From Lachnospiraceae bacterium (GTDB lineage Bacteria > Bacillota > Clostridia > Lachnospirales > Lachnospiraceae): a stretch of DNA of 39,141 bases. The position numbers and the translations under genes are program-made. Where the stretch lies: positions 1 to 39,141 of the forward strand of contig SFNX01000007.1 of assembly GCA_004552595.1 (NCBI GenBank). The letters run 5' to 3'. The notes below the pieces were generated by a model. It was given only the letters and a program-made list of their open reading frames with translations, had not been told where the DNA came from and made no database searches. This document shows positions 16,893-25,024 of the stretch, one piece after another; the first letter of the stretch is position 1, and every line of letters starts with the position of its first letter.

Positions 16893-17589
16893 CTACTTTA
16901 CCAAATCTTCTCTTCCTTAAGTTAAAGCTTTCAATTGCCTTTGTAAGCTCTTCCTTAGTAAAATCAGGCCAGTGTACATTTGCAAAATAAAATTCGGAAT
17001 ATGCAAGCTGCCACAAAAGGAAATTAGATAATCTCTGCTCTCCGGACGTTCTTATCAGAAGATCCGGATCAGGAATTCCCTTTGTATCAAGGTAGCTCTC
17101 AAATAGTTCCTTAGTAACAGGTCCCTTTTCGATAACGCCTGTTTCCATATCTTTAAATATTTTATTCATTGCTCTTAACATTTCATCCTGGCTTCCATAG
17201 TTAAGCGCAATGTTGAATTTAAGTCCTGTATTGACTTTAGTATGCTCTTCAAGTTCTGCAATCGATTTAATCAAATCATCATCAAGACGGGAAACATCAC
17301 CGATTATGCGCACACGCATATTATTTTTGTCGGCTGTCTTAATACATGTCTTTAAATAATTACGAAGCAGGGACATAAGTGCATCAACCTCATCCTTAGG
17401 TCTTTCCCAGTTCTCTGTCGAAAAAGCATATACCGTAAGATATTCAATACCCATTTTATACGCTTCTTCACAAATGATTTCAACGTTTTTCGCACCCTGC
17501 TTGTGACCAAGGTTTCTAGGCATTCCTTTTGCCTTAGCCCATCTTCCGTTTCCGTCAAGAATTATTGCAACATGTTTTGGAATATTCAT
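16882..17589 (-). CDS. uppS: Isoprenyl transferase (undecaprenyl diphosphate synthase)
   Basis: Cis-prenyltransferase that makes the C55 lipid carrier for peptidoglycan and other wall polymers. Hallmarks: ILDGNGRWAK with catalytic D12, HKQGAKN, YAFSTENWERP, and near the C-terminus LLIRTSGEQRLSNFLLWQ plus the WPDF segment. I chose ATG at 17589 because it gives the standard MNIPKH start and has GAGAAGAG upstream. A TTG five codons earlier (17604) is also open but lacks a good site. The resulting length is 235 residues. The last 11 bases overlap cdsA. Confidence 0.95.
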   Translation of the reverse strand: MNIPKHVAIILDGNGRWAKAKGMPRNLGHKQGAKNVEIICEEAYKMGIEYLTVYAFSTENWERPKDEVDALMSLLRNYLKTCIKTADKNNMRVRIIGDVSRLDDDLIKSIAELEEHTKVNTGLKFNIALNYGSQDEMLRAMNKIFKDMETGVIEKGPVTKELFESYLDTKGIPDPDLLIRTSGEQRLSNFLLWQLAYSEFYFANVHWPDFTKEELTKAIESFNLRKRRFGKVDEE

Positions 17590-17611
17590 AGTCTCTTCTC
17601 TCAATAAACAA

Positions 17612-17637
17612 ACGTCACCCGATTTCTCGGATGACGT
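17612..17637 (-). other. GAAA-tetraloop hairpin between frr and uppS
   Basis: On the minus strand an 11-bp stem (ACGTCATCCGA with TCGGGTGACGT, one G-U pair) closes a GAAA loop. Only a broken T-tract (TTTGTTTATT) follows. It lies 6 bp past the frr stop and just before the uppS ribosome binding site. It may be a partial attenuator or an RNA-stability or processing element. Confidence 0.6.
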
Positions 17638-17643
17638 AAAATT

Positions 17644-18198
17644 TTATACTGTTAAAATGTCCTTTGACTTTGCATCAACCATATCGTCTACTGTCTTAAT
17701 AAACTTATCAGTTAATTTCTGCAGTTCATCCTCGAGCTGTTTGATTTCATCCTCTGAAATGTCTTCACTCTTTGCAAGCTTCTTGAAAGCATCATTTCCG
17801 TCTCTTCTGATATTTCTAATTGCAACCTTATCGGCTTCACCCTTCTTCTTAACATCCTTAACGAGTTCCTTACGTCTCTCTTCTGTAAGCTCAGGGAATA
17901 CAAGTCTTATTACCTGTCCGTCGTTAGTAGGATTGATTCCGATATCAGACATCTGGATTGCCTTCTCGATTTCCTTAAGAAGCGACTTTTCCCAAGGCTG
18001 AATAACGATAATTCTAGGCTCAGGAATCGAGATGTTACCAACCTGCTGAACAGGTGTAGGTGTTCCGTAATAATCAACCTTAATTCTGTCAAGAACATGT
18101 GGGTTAGCTCTTCCTGCTCTTATTGTGGCAAACTCTGACTCTAAGTGGTCAATAGTCTTCTGCATTTTATCGTTATATTCTTTAATCTGTTCTTTCAT
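17644..18198 (-). CDS. frr: Ribosome recycling factor
   Basis: Works with EF-G to split the 70S post-termination complex. The 184-residue length and sequence match the family: a three-helix bundle with FATIRAGRANPHVLDRIKVDYYGTPTP shortened here to its key part AGRANPHVLD, then IQPWEKSLLKEIEKAI, and the C-terminal NIRRDGNDAFKKL and EDELQKLTDKF. ATG at 18198 has AGGAGA. It follows pyrH by 22 bp, the usual partner. Confidence 0.97.
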   Translation of the reverse strand: MKEQIKEYNDKMQKTIDHLESEFATIRAGRANPHVLDRIKVDYYGTPTPVQQVGNISIPEPRIIVIQPWEKSLLKEIEKAIQMSDIGINPTNDGQVIRLVFPELTEERRKELVKDVKKKGEADKVAIRNIRRDGNDAFKKLAKSEDISEDEIKQLEDELQKLTDKFIKTVDDMVDAKSKDILTV

Positions 18199-18220
18199 AC
18201 CGTTCTCCTGTATTAATGTA

Positions 18221-18916
18221 TTATACTGTAACCTTAGTTCCGTTGAATTTACCGTTGATAGTATTCACAATGCTGTTCTCTTCATTTAGCGAGAATACAT
18301 ACATCGGCATTTTGTTTTCCATTGCAAGAATCGACGCTGTCAGATCAACTACCTGTAGCTTCTTGTCTATTACCTCCTCAATGGAGATTTCGTCGTATTT
18401 AACAGCATTCTTATCAATCTTAGGATCTGCCGAATATACTCCGTCAATTGCCTTGGCAAGCAAAATTGCATCCGCATCAACTTCAATCGCCCTTAACAAA
18501 ACGCCTGTATCGGTTGAAAAGTAAGGATGACCCGTTCCGCCTGCAAAGAATACTACCATTCCCTTTTCAAAATACTTATTGGCTCTGTCTTTTGAAAAAA
18601 GCTTTGTAAATGAACCGCACTCGAAAGGAGTAAGAATATTTGTCTTCATTCCTACAGATCTGAATATTTCAGATACGTAAATACAGTTCATAACCGTTGC
18701 AAGCATTCCAATCTGGTCTGCCTTAGTACGATCGATATTCTCAGAGCTTCTGCCTCTCCAGAAATTGCCACCGCCAATGACAATTCCTACTTCAGTTCCA
18801 AGTTCAACGATTTTTTTAACCTGAAGTGCAACACCTCTGACAGTCTCTTCGTCAAATCCGGTCTTCTTCTCTCCTGCAAGTGCTTCACCGCTAAGCTTAA
18901 GTAATACACGTTTCAT
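18221..18916 (-). CDS. pyrH: UMP kinase
   Basis: Bacterial hexameric UMP kinase of the amino-acid kinase fold; it phosphorylates UMP to UDP. The N-terminus LLKLSGEALAG, the GGGNFWRG nucleotide loop, and GTGHPYFSTDT are all characteristic. The length of 231 residues is slightly short but complete. ATG has AGGAGA. It lies between the bactofilin gene (23 bp) and frr (22 bp) in one operon. Confidence 0.97.
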   Translation of the reverse strand: MKRVLLKLSGEALAGEKKTGFDEETVRGVALQVKKIVELGTEVGIVIGGGNFWRGRSSENIDRTKADQIGMLATVMNCIYVSEIFRSVGMKTNILTPFECGSFTKLFSKDRANKYFEKGMVVFFAGGTGHPYFSTDTGVLLRAIEVDADAILLAKAIDGVYSADPKIDKNAVKYDEISIEEVIDKKLQVVDLTASILAMENKMPMYVFSLNEENSIVNTINGKFNGTKVTV

Positions 18917-18939
18917 AAAGATATCTCCTAAATGGATTA

Positions 18940-19830
18940 TTATTTTGTAGTCTTAGCCTTACTAACCGGCTTTTCAGCCTTGTCATCACCAAAGAAGCTC
19001 TTAGGTGAGATATCACCATAACACTGTGAGCAAAGACCCTCGATTGTAGCACCGTTGTTAATCTGGATTGACTTAGACTTAATGTTACCCATTATAATTG
19101 CTGTTGCATCAAGGATAACAGGTCCCTGTACATCAATATCACCCTTAACAGCGCCTGCGATAACAGCAGCTGTAGCTGTGATGTTGCCTCTTACTACTGT
19201 ACTTGGTCCTACTTTAACAGAACCGTTACACTTAATGCTTCCGACAATCTTGGCACCGTCTGCAAATACTTCTTCAGCTGTTGAGTTACCTGTAATTTCT
19301 CCAGTAACTTCAAGTCTGCCTTCAATTGAGATATTACCGTTAACAATACCCTGTACATCAAGCGAACCTTCAGATGTAATATCACCTGTAACATTCATTC
19401 CCTTGATTACAACACCTACTTCCATAGCCTTGATATTCTTAACTGTATTAATAGGAGCTTCCTTAATTACTTCAGGTTCACCAAAAATCGGAGCTGCTGT
19501 AACTTTCTGTTCTTCAGGTACTGAAGGTTCCGGAGCAAATACCGGTTCAACAGTTGAAACGCTCTCGCTAACCTGTGGTGAGACCTGTGCCTGCTCAAAT
19601 ACAGGAGCCGGCTCTGTCTTAATAATTTCCTCTGCCTTAGGAGTGTCTACTTCCGTCTTAACCTCATCGATATTTTTAAGCATATCAGCAAGCTCATCAG
19701 GATTAAAACCTGTATCCGGTTCTTCTACTACATTCGCTTCCTCTTCAGGAGTAGCTGACGTGTTGTCTTCCGGCATAAGCTCGTTAACTGCCTGTGATAA
19801 ATCCTCTTTAAAATCTTTGAAAAAACTCAT
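18940..19830 (-). CDS. Bactofilin-type polymer-forming cytoskeletal protein
   Basis: Bactofilins form filaments that guide local wall synthesis and cell shape. The C-terminal half (about residues 135-270) is a beta-helix with the repeating pattern typical of this family: VIKGMNVTGDITSEGSL, NGNISIEGRLEVTGEI, VKGDIDVQGPV, with hydrophobic and Gly residues at regular spacing. The N-terminal 130 residues are acidic, Pro/Val/Glu-rich and probably disordered; they may reach partners. A CSQC motif follows the beta-helix, and the last residues are basic (KPVSKAKTTK). ATG is preceded by GGAGG. It lies between a polysaccharide deacetylase and pyrH, which points to a role in the envelope. At 296 residues it is longer than minimal bactofilins. 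Confidence 0.88.
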   Translation of the reverse strand: MSFFKDFKEDLSQAVNELMPEDNTSATPEEEANVVEEPDTGFNPDELADMLKNIDEVKTEVDTPKAEEIIKTEPAPVFEQAQVSPQVSESVSTVEPVFAPEPSVPEEQKVTAAPIFGEPEVIKEAPINTVKNIKAMEVGVVIKGMNVTGDITSEGSLDVQGIVNGNISIEGRLEVTGEITGNSTAEEVFADGAKIVGSIKCNGSVKVGPSTVVRGNITATAAVIAGAVKGDIDVQGPVILDATAIIMGNIKSKSIQINNGATIEGLCSQCYGDISPKSFFGDDKAEKPVSKAKTTK

Positions 19831-19856
19831 TTCAAACCTCCGTATATTAACTATAG

Positions 19857-20912
19857 TTACTCTGTCAGTTCACTTGTATGATGAATCTGCTCTGAATTCT
19901 CATCGAGTGGAAGTATTTCAACTCCGATACTCTGAAAATAATCAATGATGTCAGGAAGAGCTTCAACCGTAGTAGCCTTTTCAGGAAGGTCATGCATTAA
20001 AATTACCGCATTTTCATATGCTAATGCCCCCTGAGTGCATCTTCTGACTATTTCTTCTTTTGGAAGTCCGTAAGTGGACGAAGCATCTCCGCTTACAACA
20101 TTCCAGTCGAAATATTTAATATCCCGTTTATTTAATTCTTCGGCAAGCACATTAATATCTGTCCTTGAAACAGTATTCGAGCTTCCGCCCGGGAATCTGT
20201 AAAGCTTACTCATAATTCCTGTCTGTTCATAAATCAGGAGCTGAATCTTCTCTACATCATATACAAAGGAATCCGTATCCTTATATATTTCATCGTATTT
20301 ATGTGTGTAGGAATGCATTCCGATTGAATGTCCTTCATCTACTATTCTCTTATACATAGGAGTAGTAGTATCTGAAAGCCTTCCTACTACGAAAAACGTT
20401 GCTTTAACGTTCTTCTCTTTTAATATGTCAAGAATCTTTGAGGTATTGGAGCTTGGCCCGTCATCAAATGTAAGATATACTCTCTTAAGTGCTATCTCTT
20501 CATTTTCAGTAGGTGCATTCGTTTTCTCATCAGGTGATTCGGACGCCTCATCCAAACTGTATAACGTATCAATTTCAGGCTCTGTTGCTGTTTCATCAAC
20601 AACCTCTATACTCTCTGTATTCTCTTTTTCAATTTTCTCAATACTGATTGTCTCACTGTCTGTTCCTGTAGGAAGCGGATTAGACTTCTTAGGCTCATAG
20701 AGCTTAGTCGATTCCGTTATGACATTAACACGCTCCTTAGCATATGAGAGCTCTGTTATCTGCTTCTCAAGCTTATTAAGCTTTGCAAACAGAATAATGC
20801 ATAATACAGACGGAAAAAGAATTGCAATCACAATCAGTGCTATTATTACCCTTTTTATTCTGCGTACTCTGGCACTTCTATCTATACTCCCCGTACCTAG
20901 AGTCTTATTCAC
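19857..20912 (-). CDS. Membrane-anchored polysaccharide deacetylase (NodB domain)
   Basis: Removes acetyl groups from a cell-surface polysaccharide, most likely peptidoglycan GlcNAc, outside the membrane. A basic N-terminus leads to one membrane helix at about residues 22-44, a short coiled coil, and a long Ser/Thr/Glu linker to about residue 140. The NodB domain follows with TFDDGPS (metal Asp), GHSIGMHSYTH (metal His pair), FRFPGGSS in the form YRFPGGSS, DWNVVSGDAS and ILMHDLPEK. The start is GTG with GGAAAGGAAA upstream. It is the first gene of the block leading to bactofilin and pyrH, 26 bp before the bactofilin gene. Confidence 0.93.
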   Translation of the reverse strand: MNKTLGTGSIDRSARVRRIKRVIIALIVIAILFPSVLCIILFAKLNKLEKQITELSYAKERVNVITESTKLYEPKKSNPLPTGTDSETISIEKIEKENTESIEVVDETATEPEIDTLYSLDEASESPDEKTNAPTENEEIALKRVYLTFDDGPSSNTSKILDILKEKNVKATFFVVGRLSDTTTPMYKRIVDEGHSIGMHSYTHKYDEIYKDTDSFVYDVEKIQLLIYEQTGIMSKLYRFPGGSSNTVSRTDINVLAEELNKRDIKYFDWNVVSGDASSTYGLPKEEIVRRCTQGALAYENAVILMHDLPEKATTVEALPDIIDYFQSIGVEILPLDENSEQIHHTSELTE

Positions 20913-21054
20913 TTTTATTTCCTTTCCACATTAAAATATTCTCCACGATATAATAACACAAACTATGTAAAGATTCTATGTATTTTTATCAATACATATG
21001 TTATTTATAGCGTATTTTGGGGCTTTATGTTATGTCTACCATATTCACATTATC

Positions 21055-21083
21055 TTGACTTTGTTAGCATTTACAGATAAAAT
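21055..21083 (+). promoter_or_regulatory. Promoter of the CNNM/CorC gene
   Basis: TTGACT at 21055-21060, 17 bases, TAAAAT at 21078-21083, 45 bp upstream of the TTG start codon. Hexamers and spacing are close to the sigma-70 consensus. Confidence 0.75.
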
Positions 21084-21084
21084 T

Positions 21085-21096
21085 TACTACGTAGTA
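21085..21096. promoter_or_regulatory. Perfect 12-bp palindrome at the predicted transcription start
   Basis: TACTACGTAGTA begins two bases after the -10 box and covers the expected +1. Its position suits a repressor operator. No known regulator motif is recognised, and a chance palindrome cannot be excluded. Confidence 0.4.
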
Positions 21097-21128
21097 TTGT
21101 AATATTTTATAAAAAGGAGTGAACTTAC

Positions 21129-22442
21129 TTGGATCCCACTGGAGCGATACAAATCTTATCATTACTAATACTGCTTTTGCTTTCCGGATACTTTTCATCT
21201 GCGGAGACAGCATATACGGCAGCTAACGAATTAGGTCTTAAGGAAGAAGCAGAGAACGGCAAAAAGCAGGCCGTAATAGCTCTTAAGCTTCTTGACAACA
21301 AATCAAAGCTCTTAAGCGCAATTTTAATTTTTAACAATATAGTTAACCTGTCAGCATCTGCACTTACTACTACTATAGCTATGAAATATCTTGGTAGTGC
21401 CTACATTGCACTTGCGACCGGTATTCTTACTTTCATTCTTCTGATTGTCGGAGAAATTACCCCTAAAACAATTGCAACAGTAAAAAGTGAAACAATTGCA
21501 TTAAAATATGCATCGGTTCTCTATCTTGTTGTTAAATTGCTAACTCCTGTTATTTTTATAGTAGACAAGTTTTCAAGGGCATTTCTTAAACTGTTTAACG
21601 TTGATCCTGATGCAGCACGAGAAGCAATGACTGAGTACGAGCTTCGTTCAATTGTTGCAGCCTCACATGAAGACGGTGTAATTGAAACAGAAGAACGTCA
21701 GATGATTGACAACGTGGTTGATTTTGGAGACTCATGTGCTAAGGATGTTATGATTCCACGTGTCGAAATGTGTTCAGTAAGTATTGAGTCTACATTTAAC
21801 GAACTTAAGGAAGTGTTCTTTGACAAGAAATACACACGTATTCCTGTATATGATGAAACTCCTGATAACATAGTCGGAGTCCTCAATATGAAGGATCTTC
21901 TCTTCTATCAGAACTATGATGGCTTCAACATACGTTCAATAATGCGTGAGCCAAACTTTACTTTCGAATATAAAAAGACTTCTGACCTCCTTATGGAGAT
22001 GAGAGAAAATACAATCCCTATGATTTTTGTACTTGATGAATACGGTGCAACAGTCGGACTTGTAACGCTTGAAGATCTGTTAGAGGAAATCGTCGGTGAA
22101 ATCAGAGATGAATACGATGAGGACGAAGACGACTTAATTAAAGAAACCGGCGAAAACGAATATCTTCTTGACGGAACACTTAAGCTTGATGACATAAATA
22201 ATGCCTTAGGCACTACTCTTTCATCCGAAGAATATGATTCGATAGGCGGTCTTATTATCGAGAAACTCGATCACATACCTGAGGTTAACGAATCCGTCGA
22301 ACTGAAAGAGGAGCACATAAGGCTTACAGTCAATCAGATGGATAAAACCCATATTGAGTCGGTAATTATGCAGATACTTCCTTATTCATCTGCAGAAGCT
22401 TCTGAGTCAGAGGAGGTTTCTTCCGAAGCCGAACCTTCATGA
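21129..22442 (+). CDS. CNNM/HlyC-CorC family membrane protein with CBS pair
   Basis: Proteins of this kind are linked to magnesium or other cation export. An N-terminal DUF21/CNNM membrane domain spans about residues 1-190 with three to four helices (LLSGYFSSAETAYTAAN, GEITPKTIATVKSE). A CBS pair follows at about 205-330 (KDVMIPRVEM, GVLNMKDLLF, VLDEYGATVGLVTLEDLLEEIVGEI shown here in its core EDLLEEIVGEI). The CorC/HlyC transporter-associated domain ends the fold near residue 415. The start codon is TTG, with AAGGAG nine bases upstream. The last 15 or so residues are Ser/Glu-rich and their coding overlaps the convergent gene by 61 bp. The terminator lies beyond, inside the neighbour. Confidence 0.93.
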   Translation: MDPTGAIQILSLLILLLLSGYFSSAETAYTAANELGLKEEAENGKKQAVIALKLLDNKSKLLSAILIFNNIVNLSASALTTTIAMKYLGSAYIALATGILTFILLIVGEITPKTIATVKSETIALKYASVLYLVVKLLTPVIFIVDKFSRAFLKLFNVDPDAAREAMTEYELRSIVAASHEDGVIETEERQMIDNVVDFGDSCAKDVMIPRVEMCSVSIESTFNELKEVFFDKKYTRIPVYDETPDNIVGVLNMKDLLFYQNYDGFNIRSIMREPNFTFEYKKTSDLLMEMRENTIPMIFVLDEYGATVGLVTLEDLLEEIVGEIRDEYDEDEDDLIKETGENEYLLDGTLKLDDINNALGTTLSSEEYDSIGGLIIEKLDHIPEVNESVELKEEHIRLTVNQMDKTHIESVIMQILPYSSAEASESEEVSSEAEPS

Positions 22443-23950
22443 TATTGTAAATCCACATAATCATTACCCGGGTATTCATCTTCGCTATCGGAGATGAATA
22501 CCTTATTTTTTTCTTTTCCGTAAAATGCGACCTTAGAATCAGTCGTTGAATAAATAAGCTTTTCTCCGGAAAACGATGTACACGTAGAAGGCTTTGTATC
22601 GATAAATGACTTAACATCCTTTGCAAAGGCATTTATCTCACTGTCAGGCTTAAATTTAGAATGAATATCCTTAAGCTTATTTATCGACAGTCTTTCAGGT
22701 TCTTTCTTTTCATTAACAGCCTTTGCGATTTCTTCCGAATATGTATGATTTATGTAAAAGAATTCATCCGAAAGCTTCGAGTTGTAGATAAAATGCTTAA
22801 ATGCATCGGAATACAAATTATACAATTCCTCGTTACCTGCTTCAAAGGCGTAAAACGAAGGAATAAGCCACTCTGTCACTTCTCCTTTATCTACACTTAA
22901 TTCAGATACATATCCTAATGTATTGGCAATTACCGGTACGTAGAAATCCATGTAGATTGTATTGTTCTGTCTTGAAGTTGCCTGGTAATGATAAATGTAT
23001 GCCTCGCATTCTGCCTGCATAGCGGCATATACCGTATCTTCTCCGATTTTTGCGTAATCACCTATATCACCTAACAGTTCCTTAGTGTGATTATCTGATA
23101 TTTCCTGAATTTTAGTTGAAACCAAAGGATCAAATTCTTCCTTATCAATCAACTTAAATCCCTTAATATCTGTATAGCTTTGCTTTATTATCGCGTCAAT
23201 ATAGCCCTTCGCACCCGAATATGTCAAAAACTGCATATAGTCTTCAACATCTCTTTCGTTGCTTCTTGTCTGTCCTTTATAGTCAGACTTTCTGTACCAG
23301 TAATGCTGTGGCGACATAAACGTAAACTGAACATTTCCGTCTTCGTTGCCAACTATGTATGTAAGGCTTTCAGGATATCTTGACGAGTAAACGTCGTAGT
23401 TGATTCCCGAATTTTTCTCAACAAAATCTTCAGGATAAATTGTTGAAAACATCTCATTACCGACAGCATCGCTTACAATTCCGATATTATAATACTTGCC
23501 GTTGGCATCTTTGATTTCGCGGTCCGGTTCGCTCTCATTTGAATCAGTCGTCTCTTCCTTTGCATCTTCAAGCTTAAGCGGTGCAATTTCATTATCAGCT
23601 GAAGCCTCTTCTTTAGCAGGCGTTTCTGCTGTTTCGGTTGCTTCTGCTAAAGCTTCAGATTCTGCTAATGCCTCTTCCTTAACCGGCTTTTCAGGCTTCC
23701 TGTTTCCCTTATTATTGATGTTAATTACAATAAATACAGAGACTGCTGCCACAAGCAGAACAAACACAGCTATCATCGCAAATATAAGCTTATTCTGTGA
23801 CTTTTTCTCCTCATTCTCAATCTCTATTCTTTTTGCCATTTCCGGCGGATACAAAGACCATGATTCAGGCTTTGTTACATCACTTCCGCAGCCTATACAT
23901 ATCTCATGTGAGTCTTCAAGCAGTGTTCCGCATTTTAAGCAATACTTCAT
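22382..23950 (-). CDS. Zinc-ribbon membrane protein with large outside domain
   Basis: A 522-residue protein of unknown role. The N-terminus carries a short zinc ribbon (YCLKCGTLL and CIGCGSDV). One membrane helix spans about residues 53-77. A Lys/Glu/Ala-rich low-complexity stretch runs to about 140, then a folded outside domain of roughly 350 residues with no family I recognise. The C-terminus is Ser/Glu-rich (SEETSSDSEASADE) and its coding overlaps the convergent CNNM/CorC gene. ATG has AAGGTGA upstream, overlapping the end of the HD-GYP gene. It is the last gene of the signalling cluster. Zinc ribbon plus one TM plus outside domain is a common Clostridial layout and does not give a function. 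Confidence 0.85.
   Translation of the reverse strand: MKYCLKCGTLLEDSHEICIGCGSDVTKPESWSLYPPEMAKRIEIENEEKKSQNKLIFAMIAVFVLLVAAVSVFIVININNKGNRKPEKPVKEEALAESEALAEATETAETPAKEEASADNEIAPLKLEDAKEETTDSNESEPDREIKDANGKYYNIGIVSDAVGNEMFSTIYPEDFVEKNSGINYDVYSSRYPESLTYIVGNEDGNVQFTFMSPQHYWYRKSDYKGQTRSNERDVEDYMQFLTYSGAKGYIDAIIKQSYTDIKGFKLIDKEEFDPLVSTKIQEISDNHTKELLGDIGDYAKIGEDTVYAAMQAECEAYIYHYQATSRQNNTIYMDFYVPVIANTLGYVSELSVDKGEVTEWLIPSFYAFEAGNEELYNLYSDAFKHFIYNSKLSDEFFYINHTYSEEIAKAVNEKKEPERLSINKLKDIHSKFKPDSEINAFAKDVKSFIDTKPSTCTSFSGEKLIYSTTDSKVAFYGKEKNKVFISDSEDEYPGNDYVDLQYHEGSASEETSSDSEASADE
22471..22515 (+). terminator. Intrinsic terminator of the CNNM/CorC gene, inside an antisense coding region
   Basis: GGTATTCATCT (22471-22481) pairs perfectly with AGATGAATACC (22492-22502). 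Three more inner pairs can form around a CTAT loop, giving up to 14 bp. TTATTTTTTTCTTTT follows. It works on the plus strand, 29 bp past the CNNM/CorC stop, and lies wholly within the 3' coding part of the convergent zinc-ribbon gene. Confidence 0.85.
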
Positions 23951-23954
23951 AATA

Positions 23955-24998
23955 TCACCTTACCTGTTCATTCAAATCAATATCAAGTGACAAATCATCC
24001 TCATCAGGGAATTCCAATCCATCATCCATTATCTGAAGCATTATATCACAAAACAATGGATCAAACTGCGTGCCGCGTCCCTTAATAAGTTCTCCTCTTA
24101 CAACATCTTCCGGTAGATGCTTTCTGTACGCTCTGTCAGAAGTCATTGCATCATATGCATCGGCAACGCCTACTATTCTTGCAACGATAGGTATATCATC
24201 TCCTGAAAGTCCCTGAGGATATCCCCTTCCATCATATCTTTCATGATGGTATTTAGCGCCCTTATCAACATCCTTAATCAAAGTAACATCAGCTAGGATC
24301 TGCGCTCCGATTGTTGTATGTGTTTTCATAATTTCAAATTCTTCATCGGTAAGTCTTGCCTTTTTATTAAGAATATCATCTCTGATTCCGATCTTACCTA
24401 TATCATGAAGGAGCGCTGTTCTGTATATTATCTCTATCTGCTCTTGTAAAAAAAGACCGCTTCTTTTTGCTATTTCTCTTGAAAACTTGGCAACTCTTGT
24501 ACTGTGCTGTCTTGTATAAGAATCTTTAGCATCAACTGTTTTGGCAATGGCATTGATTGCCTGGAAAGTAAGCTCTGTATTTTCCTTTGTCTTTCTTTCA
24601 ACTTCCCTTTCAAATTCATGAAGAAGTGATGCATACTCAAGCTGTGCTTCAATTCTTACAAGCATTATTTCAGGTACAAACGGCTTCATGATAAAGTCTA
24701 CAGCTCCTTCATTAAAGCCTCTTATTTCATTGTCCTTATCCGAATGCGAAGTTAAGAAAATAACAGGTATCTGTTCATACACGCTGTTGCTTTTAATCTT
24801 TCTTATAGTCTCGAACCCATCCATATCAGGCATTTCGATGTCAAGAAGTACTAAATCCGGGCGTACCTTGTTAAGTACGGCAATTGCAGCCTCTCCCGAC
24901 TTAACCGGAATTACCTTGTACTTTTCTTCGAGCACTTCTCTTGCATACTGAAGATTACTTGGAGTGTCATCGACTATCATAATAACTTTCTTATCCAT
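23955..24998 (-). CDS. Response regulator with HD-GYP phosphodiesterase domain
   Basis: Receiver domain at residues 1-125 with acidic D10-D11, phospho-acceptor D53 (LLDIEMPDMDG), T83 and K105 (MKPF). The HD-GYP domain covers about 145-335: LLHDIGKIGI, KTHTTIGAQIL, YHHERYDGRGYPQGL and ARIVGVADAYDAMTSDRAYRK, so the metal ligands and GYP signature are all present. HD-GYP proteins break down cyclic-di-GMP. It is encoded in the same run as a hybrid histidine kinase with an Hpt domain, which makes this regulator a likely phosphate acceptor, and near a GGDEF protein with the opposite activity. ATG has GGAGAAAG. Length 347. Confidence 0.95.
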   Translation of the reverse strand: MDKKVIMIVDDTPSNLQYAREVLEEKYKVIPVKSGEAAIAVLNKVRPDLVLLDIEMPDMDGFETIRKIKSNSVYEQIPVIFLTSHSDKDNEIRGFNEGAVDFIMKPFVPEIMLVRIEAQLEYASLLHEFEREVERKTKENTELTFQAINAIAKTVDAKDSYTRQHSTRVAKFSREIAKRSGLFLQEQIEIIYRTALLHDIGKIGIRDDILNKKARLTDEEFEIMKTHTTIGAQILADVTLIKDVDKGAKYHHERYDGRGYPQGLSGDDIPIVARIVGVADAYDAMTSDRAYRKHLPEDVVRGELIKGRGTQFDPLFCDIMLQIMDDGLEFPDEDDLSLDIDLNEQVR

Positions 24999-25024
24999 TA
25001 CTTTCTCCGCAAAATGTAATTATA

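Noticed and set aside
19055..19948. 297-codon plus-strand open frame
   Set aside because: Antisense to the bactofilin and deacetylase genes; the Ser/Thr/Ile-rich product is the mirror of the repeat-rich coding strand.
22393..22404. Palindrome CAGAAGCTTCTG as a minus-strand terminator
   Set aside because: No T-tract follows on the minus strand and the bases are within both coding tails.
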